From UBA4744 sp963707435 (GTDB taxonomy: Bacteria > Actinomycetota > Acidimicrobiia > Spongiisociales > UBA4744), in NCBI GenBank assembly GCA_963707435.1, contig CAVPPF010000002.1:496001-560000 (forward strand): a stretch of DNA of 64,000 nt. The letters run 5' to 3'. The notes below the pieces were generated by a model. It had not been told where the DNA came from. It ran no database searches and saw only the letters and a list, made by a program, of their open reading frames with translations. The first letter of the stretch is position 1. Every line of letters starts with the position of its first letter. Positions 33,905-42,948 of this stretch are shown one piece after another. The position numbers were made by a program, and so were the translations under genes.

Positions 33905-35326
33905 TCAGAATTGGAAGTAGATGAAGGCAGCGACGCCTTCCTGGCCGAGACCGTCGATGGCGGCCAGGACGAAGGCGAGGGTCACGCCCTGGAGAGCCGG
34001 GGCGAGGCGGGAAAAGGCCGATTGGAGTCTCACGACAACGCCCCTGGAGACGAACTGGGCGCCGATGCCGACGGCAATCGCCAGCAGGATGGCCGGCGTG
34101 ACGGCGGGCGCAGGTCCCCATCCCGTAACGAGGCGGGTCAGCACGTCCCAGGCCACCGTCATAGACCCTGCCCGGAAGAGAACCCAGCCGAGACAGACCA
34201 GATGGAACACAACGAGACGGGCGAGGACCCGCCGTCCGACCGTATCGGCGGGTTCGGGCAGACCCTGTGCCCGGCGCCGCTCTTCCCGCCACCGCTCGTA
34301 GGCCAACCAGCCGCCGTGCAAGCCTCCCCAGAGGACGAAGCTCCAGGCTGCGCCGTGCCACAGCCCTCCCAGCAGCATGGTGAGCATCAGATTGCGGTAG
34401 GTAGCGGCTCCCGATTTCCGGGATCCGCCGAGTGGTATGTACAGGTAGTCCCGCAGCCATCGCGACAGGGTCATGTGCCACCGGCGCCAGAAATCCCTGA
34501 TCGACACGGCGGTATACGGGGCATTGAAGTTATCGGGGAAGGCGAACCCGAGAAGGAGGGCAACCCCGATGGCGATATCGGAGTACGCGCTGAAGTCGCA
34601 GTAGATCTGGACGGCGTAGCCGTAGATGCCGACCAGGACCTCGAGCGACGAGAACTGGCCGGGAGTGGTGAACACGCCGTCGACGATCTGGGTGGCCAGG
34701 AAATCGGCGATCACCACCTTCTTCGCCAACCCCACGGCGATCAGGTAGAAGGCCCGGGAGCTGTCGATACGCCGGGGGTCGCGCGGCTCCTTCAATTGCG
34801 GGAGGAACTCTCCCGCGCGGACGATCGGCCCGGCGACCAGCTGCGGGAAGAAGCTCAGGTAGAGGCCGAAGTCGAGCAGCGGGACGGGTGCGAACTTCCC
34901 GCGATAGATGTCGATCACATAGCTGAGAGCCTGGAACGTGAAGAAGGAGATTCCGACCGGGAGGACCACCTGGAGCAGCGGCAACGACGCCTGCAGGCCG
35001 ACCGCCTCGAGGGTATTGGCGACGGAGGTGACCATGAACCCGTAGTACTTGAAGAACCCCAGGATGCCGAGATTGGCGGCGACGGCGCCGGTGATCAAAC
35101 GATGTCTCCGGCGTCCGTCTGATCGGTGGATGGCTACCGCAAACGCCTGGTTGATGAGAATCGATCCGGCCAACAGAGCGGTGAAGCGGTAGTCCCAGGA
35201 GCCGTAGAAGAAGAAGCTGGCAGCAAGCATGACGATCCGCCACGCCTTCGGATGAGGCATCAGGAACCAGTTGGCGGTGAGGACCACCATGAAGAAGATC
35301 GCGAAGTCGACGGTTGGGAACAGCAT
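33905..35326 (-). CDS. MBOAT O-acyltransferase (AlgI/PatA type)
   Basis: The 473-residue product has about 11 membrane helices and the family landmarks: FFYGSWDYRFTALL, GISFFTFQALSYVID, FPQLVAGPIVRA, FRDFWRRWHMTLSRWLRDYL-like IRDFWRRWHMTLS, and GGLWHGAAWSFVLWGGLHG with the catalytic His. It is paired with the SGNH gene, so it probably supplies acyl groups for a cell-surface polymer. The ATG at 35326 starts a hydrophobic N-terminus. Confidence 0.93.
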   Translation of the reverse strand: MLFPTVDFAIFFMVVLTANWFLMPHPKAWRIVMLAASFFFYGSWDYRFTALLAGSILINQAFAVAIHRSDGRRRHRLITGAVAANLGILGFFKYYGFMVTSVANTLEAVGLQASLPLLQVVLPVGISFFTFQALSYVIDIYRGKFAPVPLLDFGLYLSFFPQLVAGPIVRAGEFLPQLKEPRDPRRIDSSRAFYLIAVGLAKKVVIADFLATQIVDGVFTTPGQFSSLEVLVGIYGYAVQIYCDFSAYSDIAIGVALLLGFAFPDNFNAPYTAVSIRDFWRRWHMTLSRWLRDYLYIPLGGSRKSGAATYRNLMLTMLLGGLWHGAAWSFVLWGGLHGGWLAYERWREERRRAQGLPEPADTVGRRVLARLVVFHLVCLGWVLFRAGSMTVAWDVLTRLVTGWGPAPAVTPAILLAIAVGIGAQFVSRGVVVRLQSAFSRLAPALQGVTLAFVLAAIDGLGQEGVAAFIYFQF

Positions 35327-35466
35327 GAGCTTCGAGGAGAAACGTTAGCGGGGCAGGAGGTGCCGGCCGGCACATCCGAACGCCGGGTTGAGCATCCTGT
35401 TCTCTCCAGAACGAAAATGCCTCAGAACGAAGACGGGACGTTTTCGGGCGACCATAATTGGCTCCT

Positions 35467-36171
35467 ATGGCCGGACCCGAGTTATTCATCGTCTTCGTGC
35501 TCCTGGCCGTCGGGTTGGTGGTCTTCACGCTGGTCAGAAATCGCAAACGCCGTGAGGAGATCTACCAGCTCGCCGCGCAACTGGGGATGACGTATTCGCG
35601 ATACGACTCCACAGGGATCGTGCGCCTCCCCTTCGATCTGTTCCGGATGGGCGCCGGCCAGGGCGTCGAGAACGTGCTCTCGGGGGTCCGGGGTGATGCT
35701 CCGACCTATCTTTTCGACTATTGGTATTACACCGAGACCAGGGACGCTAAAGGCAATGTCTCGCGTTCCTACAACCACTTCTCATGCGCCATGATCGAAA
35801 TGAACGGCCGTTTTCCGAACCTGTCCATTGCGCCTGAAGGACTGCTCACCCGGTTGGCCGATGGCATCGGGATGCGCGACATAACCTTCGAATCCGAGGA
35901 ATTCAACCGGCGATTCGAGATCAAGTCCGACAACCGAAAATTCGCGTTTGACGTCATCGATGCTCGCATGATGGAGTGGCTGCTGGCGTACTCGGGTAAA
36001 GCCCGATGGGAGATCGCCGGCCCGTACCTGCTGTGCGCGGTGTCTCGCATACCCATCGCCGCCTGGCCGGGTCTTGCCGATCGCCCTCGCCTTTTCCGTG
36101 AAAGCATCCCCAGGGTCGTGTGGAGCCTCTACGGGCCCGGCGGGGGCAAGCGTGGAGTGGAGGTTCAGTAG
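35467..36171 (+). CDS. Membrane-anchored protein of unknown function, next to LemA
   Basis: The 234-residue product has one N-terminal membrane helix (about 5-22), a basic stretch RNRKRR and a cytoplasmic beta-rich domain with FDYWYYTETRD. It resembles DUF3137-like proteins but was not firmly placed. CATAAT lies 8 bases before ATG 35467, so the message may be leaderless. LemA starts at the base after its stop, so the two are an operon. Confidence 0.7.
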   Translation: MAGPELFIVFVLLAVGLVVFTLVRNRKRREEIYQLAAQLGMTYSRYDSTGIVRLPFDLFRMGAGQGVENVLSGVRGDAPTYLFDYWYYTETRDAKGNVSRSYNHFSCAMIEMNGRFPNLSIAPEGLLTRLADGIGMRDITFESEEFNRRFEIKSDNRKFAFDVIDARMMEWLLAYSGKARWEIAGPYLLCAVSRIPIAAWPGLADRPRLFRESIPRVVWSLYGPGGGKRGVEVQ

Positions 36172-36723
36172 GTGGAACCGGTCTTCCTGATTGTCGGCCT
36201 GGCGGTGCTTCTTCCGGTTGTTGCCCTCCTGGTTTCCTACAACCGGTTTGTTCGGCAACGCAACCTGGTTCGCGACTCGTGGGCCAATGTCGATGCAGAG
36301 CTGCAGCGACGGTACGACCTGATACCGAACCTGGTGAGAACGGTCCAGGGTTACGCCGACCACGAACGACAGATCTTTGAACAAGTTGCGGCGGCGCGGG
36401 CAAGGGCCCTGGCAGAAACCGGTTCTCCGGCCCGGGCGGCCGAGGCCGAAAACGAATTGGTGAGGGGCGTGCGCAGTGTATTGGGATTGGCCGAGGCCTA
36501 TCCGGACCTCAAAGCCAGTCACAACTTCCTCGAGCTACAACGCGAACTAGCCATCACCGAGGACCGCATCCAGGCGGCGCGGCGCTTCTACAACGCCAAT
36601 GTTCGTGATCTCAATATCAGGGCTCAGGCCGTTCCTTCAAACCTCGTGGCCCGGTGGTTCGGCTTCAAGGAGGCGGATTACTTCGAAATCGAAGAAGCCG
36701 TGCGGGAGGTACCCACGGTCTGA
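36172..36723 (+). CDS. lemA: LemA family protein
   Basis: The 183-residue product has an N-terminal membrane helix, then the LemA signature YNRFVRQRNLVRDSWANVD, RYDLIPNLVRTVQGY, YPDLKASHNFLELQRELA and RRFYNANVRDLN. The role is unclear; it is often encoded with membrane proteases or TPM proteins. GTG 36172 immediately follows the previous stop (TAG then GTG). It converges on the cyclic-nucleotide domain gene. Confidence 0.92.
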   Translation: MEPVFLIVGLAVLLPVVALLVSYNRFVRQRNLVRDSWANVDAELQRRYDLIPNLVRTVQGYADHERQIFEQVAAARARALAETGSPARAAEAENELVRGVRSVLGLAEAYPDLKASHNFLELQRELAITEDRIQAARRFYNANVRDLNIRAQAVPSNLVARWFGFKEADYFEIEEAVREVPTV

Positions 36724-36737
36724 GTGACGGTTGCGCC

Positions 36738-37214
36738 TCAGCCGTGCGTTATCAATCCGGGGCGGCTCTGGCTCTGGATCTGGCTCCGTGCCGTCGCCAG
36801 ACGTTCGGCGACGATGTGCGTCAACCGCCGGAGGATCCGGAACCCGACGGCCGGGTTTGATTCGAGGGCTGCCATCAACACCGGGGCATCGATCTCGATC
36901 AACTCGGTCGGTTCGAGGCACACTGCGCTGATCGGGTGGGTTCCTTCCGCACCGAGCATGGCCGAAACACCGATCAACTCGCCGGGACGGCCGGCGGCCA
37001 TCGCCGTCTCCTCGCCTCCGGTTCGGGTCTTCCGGCGCAGGGAGACGAGTCCGCTCACCACGATGTAGAAGGTGTGACTCGGGGTGTCTTCCTCGAAGAT
37101 ACGTTGTCCGGCCGCAGCGGATTCTCTGCGGGCGATGCCGGCCAGCAACTTCCGCTCTTCAGCATCGAGATCCTTGAAGAAGGGCAACTGCTCGAGTTCT
37201 TCAGGACTGATCAT
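36738..37214 (-). CDS. Cyclic-nucleotide-binding domain protein
   Basis: The 158-residue product is a lone cNMP-binding (Crp-like) domain: FFKDLDAEERKLL, FYIVVSGLVSL, GELIGVSAMLG, then a C-terminal helix. There is no helix-turn-helix, so it is not a normal Crp regulator; it could act as a sensor or partner. It lies 45 bases after fhs on the same strand and may be transcribed with it. Confidence 0.85.
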   Translation of the reverse strand: MISPEELEQLPFFKDLDAEERKLLAGIARRESAAAGQRIFEEDTPSHTFYIVVSGLVSLRRKTRTGGEETAMAAGRPGELIGVSAMLGAEGTHPISAVCLEPTELIEIDAPVLMAALESNPAVGFRILRRLTHIVAERLATARSQIQSQSRPGLITHG

Positions 37215-37259
37215 GTCTTGCGGCCTTTCATCTTGGTAGCGAGCACAGTCGTGTACATG

Positions 37260-38996
37260 TCAGAAGAGCCCTTTCACGCGGCCCGTTGCGGGATCGATGT
37301 CCACGTTCTCGAAGGCGGGTCGGGAAGGCAGACCCGGCATCGTCCGCATGGTCCCACACATTGGATACAGGAACCCCGCGCCAACGCTGGCCCGGATATC
37401 GCGCACGGGCAGCCGGAAGTCCTTCGGCACGCCCTTCCACGAGGGCTCGTGGCTGAGGCTGAGATGGGTCTTGGCCATGCAGATGGGGAGCCGGTCGTAG
37501 CCGAGGTCCGTGTAGAGCTTGAGCTTGGCCTCCGCCTCCGGGAGGAAGTCGACCCCGTTGGCACCGTACACGTTGCTGGCGATCACCTCGATCTTGTCCC
37601 GGATCGGGATGTCGAGCGGGTAGAGATACCGGAAGTTCTTCGGTTGGTCGCATGCACGTATCACGGCCTCGGCCAGTGCGATGGATCCGGCCCCACCCTG
37701 GGCCCAGTGATCGGTCATCACGGATGCCTCGGCGCCCGCCTCGACCGATATCTTCTCGAGGAGGGCGATCTCGGCGTCCGTGTCGGCGTCGAACCGGTTG
37801 ACGGCCACGACCACAGGTACCCCGAACCTCCTGGCAATGCTGATGTGAGCAACCAGGTTCGCCGCCCCCCGTTCGAGACCGGGCAGGTTCTCCTCCACCA
37901 GTTCGGGGGGGAGCGCCTTTCCGGCGATCACTCGCCCGACGCCTCCATGCATTTTCAGTGCCCGGATGGTGGCCACGATCACGACACAATCGGGCGTGAG
38001 GCCGCTGGCCCGGCACTTGATGTCCATGAACTTCTCCATGCCGATGTCGGCGCCGAAACCCGACTCGGTGACGACATAGTCCCCGAGCCGCAGCGCGATC
38101 TGGTCGGCTATCACACTCGAGTTCCCGTGGGCGATGTTCGCAAAGGGCCCGGCATGAACCAGGGCCGGGGTGTGCTCGAGGGTTTGCAGGAGGGTCGGCA
38201 TGAGGGCATCTTTCATGAGGACGGTCATGGCGCCTGCCACCTTCAAGTCCTCAGCGGTCACCGGGTCGCCGGTGAACGTTGTGCCGACGACGATCCGCCC
38301 CAGTCGCTCCCGCAAGTCGAGGAGATCGGTGGCGAGTGCGAGGATCGCCATGACCTCCGAAGCAACGGCGATATCGAAGCCTGCTTCGCGGGGATTGCCG
38401 TTGATCCGTCCGCCCAGGCCCACAATGACATTCCGTAGCGCCCGATCGTTGAGATCCACGACCCGCGGCCACGTGACCGAAAACGGGTTCAGGTTGAGCT
38501 CGTTCCCGTGCTTGAGATGATTGTCGATGGCGGCCGCCAGGAGATTGTGGGAGGCGGTAACCGCGTGGATGTCTCCCGTGAGGTGGAGGTTGAAATCCTC
38601 CATCGGGATCACCTGGCTGTAGCCGCCGCCGGCCGCTCCGCCCTTGATCCCGAAGGTGGGCCCCATGCTCGGTTGACGGATGGTGGTGAAGACGCGATGG
38701 CCCAGTTGCCCCAAACCCTGGCTGAGCCCAATGGCGGTGGTGGTCTTCCCCTCACCGAGCGGCGTCGGCGTGATAGCGGTTACGTCGATGTATTTGCCGA
38801 GAGGCTGATCGGCGAACTTGTCGCGAACGTCGAGGTGAACCTTGGCTTTGTAGCTGCCGTACAACTCCAGGTCTTCCGGCTGCAGCCCGACGCGTGCTGC
38901 AATCGAGAGGATCGGTTCGATCGGCGCTTCCTGGGCGATGTCGAGGTCGCTGGGGACTGGAGTGCGGGGCGGGAGGTAGTGGCCGGTCGCTGGCAT
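37260..38996 (-). CDS. fhs: Formate--tetrahydrofolate ligase
   Basis: The 578-residue product shows the complete FTHFS pattern: TPLGEGKTTTAIGLSQGLG (P-loop), RQPSMGPTFGIKGGAAGGGY, DLNDRALRNVIVGLGG, GFGADIGMEKFMDIKC and the C-terminal GTMRTMPGLPSRPAFENVDI. It makes 10-formyl-tetrahydrofolate from formate, ATP and THF. ATG 38996 follows GGAG. It is divergent from acsA, so formate- and acetate-derived carbon genes share a control region. Confidence 0.95.
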   Translation of the reverse strand: MPATGHYLPPRTPVPSDLDIAQEAPIEPILSIAARVGLQPEDLELYGSYKAKVHLDVRDKFADQPLGKYIDVTAITPTPLGEGKTTTAIGLSQGLGQLGHRVFTTIRQPSMGPTFGIKGGAAGGGYSQVIPMEDFNLHLTGDIHAVTASHNLLAAAIDNHLKHGNELNLNPFSVTWPRVVDLNDRALRNVIVGLGGRINGNPREAGFDIAVASEVMAILALATDLLDLRERLGRIVVGTTFTGDPVTAEDLKVAGAMTVLMKDALMPTLLQTLEHTPALVHAGPFANIAHGNSSVIADQIALRLGDYVVTESGFGADIGMEKFMDIKCRASGLTPDCVVIVATIRALKMHGGVGRVIAGKALPPELVEENLPGLERGAANLVAHISIARRFGVPVVVAVNRFDADTDAEIALLEKISVEAGAEASVMTDHWAQGGAGSIALAEAVIRACDQPKNFRYLYPLDIPIRDKIEVIASNVYGANGVDFLPEAEAKLKLYTDLGYDRLPICMAKTHLSLSHEPSWKGVPKDFRLPVRDIRASVGAGFLYPMCGTMRTMPGLPSRPAFENVDIDPATGRVKGLF

Positions 38997-39179
38997 GGGG
39001 AGTCTCCATCCGTACGGTGGTGCTTCCGAGTGTAGCGACCGGCGGTTTCGCAACTATGCGGCCGTTTGGCCCCATCGTTGGGTCGTTCGGACCTTGTGCG
39101 GCGAACCCGATTGATGGAGGCTTTCAGCATGGGCGTCGTGCGCGCCCGAGGGCAGTTGTAGCGCCGAGAAGGAGGCGCC

Positions 39180-40973
39180 ATGCATTTTGAGCCCATCTCA
39201 AAGACCGGTCCCTTCCCGGTACCTCCCCGGTTGATCGACTACCCGTCGGCGTACGCCGCGTTCGATTGGGATCGAGCCGGGCAGGAACTCGAAGGGCTTC
39301 CCGGGGGCCGAATCAACATCGCCCATGAGGCGATCGACCGCCATGCCGGCGGACCCCGGCGCGACCACGTCGCCATTCGCTGGCTGGGCAAGAAAGGAGA
39401 AGTACGGGATTTCACCTACGGGGAACTGGCCGAGTCGACTTCGCGATTCGCCAGCGCGCTGCGCGGCCTGGGAATCGGGAAAGGCGACCGGGTTTTCGTC
39501 CTCGCCAACCGCATACCAGAGCTGTATATCGCGGCGCTCGGCATCATGAAGAACGGAAGTGTCTTCGCTCCTCTGTTCTCGGCATTCGGGCCCGAGCCCA
39601 TCCACAAGCGGATGACCATCGGCCAGGGGAAGGCGCTGGTCACCACCGACGTTCTCTACAAGAGGAAGATCGCCAAGATTCGCGACACGCTGCCCGATCT
39701 CGAGCACGTCATTCTGGCGAGTTCGCAAGCTGATCCCGTCGACGTACCCGACGCTCACGACTTCGGTGAGCTCCTGATCAAGGGCTCAGAGCATTTCCCG
39801 ACCGAGCCGATGGATCCCGAAGACATGGCGCTGCTGCATTTCACCAGCGGGACCACCGGAACTCCCAAAGGCGCTGTGCACGTCCACGGCGCTGTGCGCT
39901 ACCACTACCTGACCGGCAAGTACGCCCTCGACATGCATCCCGAAGATGTGTTCTGGTGCACGGCCGACCCCGGCTGGGTGACCGGAACCTCCTACGGGAT
40001 CATCTCGCCGCTCACCCATGGCCTCACCAACATCGTGGATGAAGGCGAGTTTGATGCCGAACGCTGGTATCGCACACTGCAGGAACAGAAGGTCACCATC
40101 TGGTACACCGCCCCAACGGCCGTACGGATGATGATGAAGATCGGCGCCGATGTGCCCCATGAGTTCGACCTGTCCCACTTGCGATTCATCGCCAGCGTTG
40201 GCGAACCCCTCAACCCGGAGGCGGTCGTCTGGGGCCAGGAGGCCTTCGGGCTTCCCATCCACGACAACTGGTGGCAGACGGAGACCGGCGGGATCATGAT
40301 CTCGAACTTCGTCTCCGAGGAGATCCGTCCGGGATCGATGGGTCGACCCCTCCCCGGTATCGAAGCGGCCATTCTGCGCCGTGACGACCGCGGGAAGATC
40401 GTGGTCGGCGATGACGGCCGGGCCGAGACCGTCGACGAGCCTCTCGTCGAAGGGGAACTGGCTCTGCGACCCGGGTGGCCGTCGATGTTCCGGAGTTACC
40501 TCAACATGGAGGAACGATACCGGGAGTGTTTCGTCGGTGGCTGGTATCACACCGGCGATCTGGCCGAACGGGACGCGGACGGGTACTTCTGGTTCGTTGG
40601 CCGGGCCGATGACGTGATCAAATCGGCCGGGCATCTCATCGGACCGTTCGAGGTGGAGAGTGCCCTCATGGAGCATCCGGCGGTGGCCGAGGCGGGCGTG
40701 ATCGGCAAACCGGATGACGTAGCAGGCGAAGTCGTCAAGGCGTTCGTTGCGCTCAAGGATGGGTTCGAATGGAGCCGCGAGCTCGAGAAAGAGCTCATCG
40801 GTTGGGGTCGCACCAAATTGGGAGCGTCCGTCGCCCCCCGGGAGATCGCCTTCGAACCCAACCTGCCCAAGACCAGAAGCGGGAAGATCATGCGGCGGCT
40901 CCTCAAAGCCTGGGAGCTTGGTCTGCCCGAGGGGGATATCTCGACGCTCGAGCGACTGGAGGAGAACTCATGA
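39180..40973 (+). CDS. acsA: Acetate--CoA ligase (AMP-forming)
   Basis: The 597-residue product has the acyl-CoA synthetase motifs: FTSGTTGTPKGAVHVHG (P-loop), DNWWQTETGGIMIS, YHTGDLAERDADGYFWFVGR, DDVIKSAGHLIGPFEVE, and the C-terminal PKTRSGKIMRR with the regulatory Lys. It makes acetyl-CoA from acetate. ATG 39180 follows AAGGAG. Its stop overlaps pdhA (ATGA), so it heads a five-gene operon with pyruvate dehydrogenase subunits and an ACP. Confidence 0.9.
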   Translation: MHFEPISKTGPFPVPPRLIDYPSAYAAFDWDRAGQELEGLPGGRINIAHEAIDRHAGGPRRDHVAIRWLGKKGEVRDFTYGELAESTSRFASALRGLGIGKGDRVFVLANRIPELYIAALGIMKNGSVFAPLFSAFGPEPIHKRMTIGQGKALVTTDVLYKRKIAKIRDTLPDLEHVILASSQADPVDVPDAHDFGELLIKGSEHFPTEPMDPEDMALLHFTSGTTGTPKGAVHVHGAVRYHYLTGKYALDMHPEDVFWCTADPGWVTGTSYGIISPLTHGLTNIVDEGEFDAERWYRTLQEQKVTIWYTAPTAVRMMMKIGADVPHEFDLSHLRFIASVGEPLNPEAVVWGQEAFGLPIHDNWWQTETGGIMISNFVSEEIRPGSMGRPLPGIEAAILRRDDRGKIVVGDDGRAETVDEPLVEGELALRPGWPSMFRSYLNMEERYRECFVGGWYHTGDLAERDADGYFWFVGRADDVIKSAGHLIGPFEVESALMEHPAVAEAGVIGKPDDVAGEVVKAFVALKDGFEWSRELEKELIGWGRTKLGASVAPREIAFEPNLPKTRSGKIMRRLLKAWELGLPEGDISTLERLEENS

Positions 40974-41965
40974 ACGACGGGGGGGCCAACCCGGGCCTCG
41001 ATCGGGATCACAGCCTGCACTTGCTCCACCAGATGATCCGCATCCGCCGGTTCGAAGAGAAGTGCGCCGAGCTGTACCAGCAGGAGAAGATCCGCGGCTT
41101 TCTCCACCTCTACATCGGAGAGGAGGCGGTCGCGGTCGGCGTGATGGAACACCTGACCATGATCGACCCGGTTATCGCGACCTACCGGGAGCACGGCCAT
41201 GCCCTTGTCCGCGGTGTTTCGGCGGCGTCGATCATGGCCGAAATGTACGGCAAGGTGGAGGGATGCAGCATGGGCCGGGGCGGTTCCATGCACTTGTTCG
41301 ACAAGGACACCCTCTTCTACGGAGGTAATGCGATCGTCGGTGGGGGACTCCCGCTGGCCGTCGGATTCGGGCTGGCCGCCAAGATGCAGCAGAGCGGAGC
41401 GATCGCCGCCGTGTTCTTCGGCGAAGGGGCAATGGCCGAGGGCGAGTTCCATGAATCCATGAACCTGGCGGCCCTTTGGGATCTGCCGGTTCTCTTCTGC
41501 TGTGAGAACAACCACTACGCAATGGGAACTGCACTGGAACGATCTGAATCCGAGACCAACCTGGCATTGAAAGCCTCCGCCTATGAGGTCCCGGCCTGGA
41601 AGGTCGACGGGATGGATGTGCTGGCGGTTGAGGATGCCGCCCGGCGGGCGGTGGCCGTCGTCCGGGGTGGCGCCGGTCCATTGTTCCTGGAGCTGGATAC
41701 CTATCGATTCCGGGCCCACTCGATGTTCGATCCCGAGCTCTATCGCCGGCGCAACGAGGTCGATAAGTGGAAGCAACGCGATCCAATCGTTCTGTTCACG
41801 AACCGGTTGCGAGCCGCGGAGCTTCTCTCCGAGCGGGACCTGCAGCTCATCGAGGAGGACGTCGCGGCGGAGGTTGCGGCCGCGGTTGAGTTTGCCGAAT
41901 CCGGAACCTGGGAGCCGGTCGAGGATCTCACCCGGTTCGTGTACAGCGAGGAGCCGGTGTCATGA
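40970..41965 (+). CDS. pdhA: Pyruvate dehydrogenase-type E1 alpha
   Basis: The 331-residue product has the thiamine diphosphate motif GEGAMAEGEFHESMNLAAL ... ENNHYAMGT and the phosphorylation-loop-like RFRAHSMFDPELY. It decarboxylates pyruvate or a related 2-oxoacid with E1 beta. Acetoin dehydrogenase E1 alpha is similar, so the substrate is not certain. ATG 40970 overlaps acsA by four bases; the upstream frame is a shadow of acsA. Confidence 0.9.
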   Translation: MNDGGANPGLDRDHSLHLLHQMIRIRRFEEKCAELYQQEKIRGFLHLYIGEEAVAVGVMEHLTMIDPVIATYREHGHALVRGVSAASIMAEMYGKVEGCSMGRGGSMHLFDKDTLFYGGNAIVGGGLPLAVGFGLAAKMQQSGAIAAVFFGEGAMAEGEFHESMNLAALWDLPVLFCCENNHYAMGTALERSESETNLALKASAYEVPAWKVDGMDVLAVEDAARRAVAVVRGGAGPLFLELDTYRFRAHSMFDPELYRRRNEVDKWKQRDPIVLFTNRLRAAELLSERDLQLIEEDVAAEVAAAVEFAESGTWEPVEDLTRFVYSEEPVS

Positions 41966-42948
41966 CCGAGATGATCAAGATCAGCTATCGAGAAGCCGTG
42001 AAGGAAGCCATCAGGGAAGCTATGCGCAAGGACTCCCGGGTATTCCTCATGGGAGAAGATGTCGGGATGTACGGCGGTTGCTACGCGGTCAGCAAGGGGC
42101 TGCTGGAGGAATTCGGTCCGGAGCGGATTCGCGACACTCCGCTCTCCGAGGCCGGGTTCACCGGGGCCGGGATCGCCGCTGCCGTGGCCGGATTGCGGCC
42201 CATCGTCGAAGTCATGACCTGCAACTTCAGTTTGCTGGCCCTGGATCAGATCCTCAACACGGCGGCGACCTGGCTGCATATGTCGGGTGGACAGTTCAAC
42301 GTCCCGGTGGTGATCCGGATGGCGACCGGGGCAGGCCGCCAGCTGGCCGCTCAGCACTCGCACAGCCTCGAAGGCTGGTTCGCTCACATCCCCGGCATCA
42401 AAGTGGTCGCTCCGGGTGCGCTCGAAGATGCCCGCGGCATGCTGTGGAGCGCGCTGGAGGACCCCGACCCGGTCCTCATCTTTGAGAATGCATCGCTCTA
42501 CGGGGTGCAGGGCGAGCTTGCCGCGGACGCCGGACCGGTGCCGATCGAAGGCGCAGAGGTGCGGCGTTCGGGGGCCGACGTGTCCCTGATCACCTACGGG
42601 GGCAGCCTGCCGAAGACGCTCGATGCAGCCGACGTTCTCAGTCTGGACGGGATAGATGCTGAGGTGCTCGACCTCCGATCGCTGCGACCTCTCGACAACG
42701 CTGCCATTCTGGAGACGGTCGCGAAGACCCATCGGGCAGTGATTGTCGACGAGGGGTGGAGGAGCGGAGGCATCTCGGCTGAGGTGATGGCCCGCATCAT
42801 GGAAGGGGGCTTCTACGAACTCGATGCCCCCATCCGGCGGGTCTGCACCGAAGAGGTGCCCATTCCCTATCCGAAGCATCTCGAGGAAGCGTCGCTCCCT
42901 CAAGTAGACAAGATTGCTGCGGCGGCGAGGGAGGTGATGGGACGGTGA
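41962..42948 (+). CDS. pdhB: Pyruvate dehydrogenase-type E1 beta
   Basis: The 328-residue product has the transketolase-like beta subunit pattern: GEDVGMYGGCYAVSKGL, DTPLSEAGFTGAGIAAAVAG, HSHSLEGWFAHIPGIKVV, and C-terminal VDEGWRSGGISAEVMARI. It overlaps pdhA as ATGA and pdhC by four bases, so the subunits are translationally coupled. Confidence 0.92.
   Translation: MTEMIKISYREAVKEAIREAMRKDSRVFLMGEDVGMYGGCYAVSKGLLEEFGPERIRDTPLSEAGFTGAGIAAAVAGLRPIVEVMTCNFSLLALDQILNTAATWLHMSGGQFNVPVVIRMATGAGRQLAAQHSHSLEGWFAHIPGIKVVAPGALEDARGMLWSALEDPDPVLIFENASLYGVQGELAADAGPVPIEGAEVRRSGADVSLITYGGSLPKTLDAADVLSLDGIDAEVLDLRSLRPLDNAAILETVAKTHRAVIVDEGWRSGGISAEVMARIMEGGFYELDAPIRRVCTEEVPIPYPKHLEEASLPQVDKIAAAAREVMGR

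Noticed and set aside
33899..35122. 407-codon plus-strand ORF opposite the MBOAT gene
   Set aside because: Low-complexity Glu/Asp/Gly-rich shadow of the well-supported membrane acyltransferase.
36936..38438. 500-codon plus-strand ORF opposite fhs
   Set aside because: It is a long GC-driven antisense frame; fhs on the other strand has complete family motifs.
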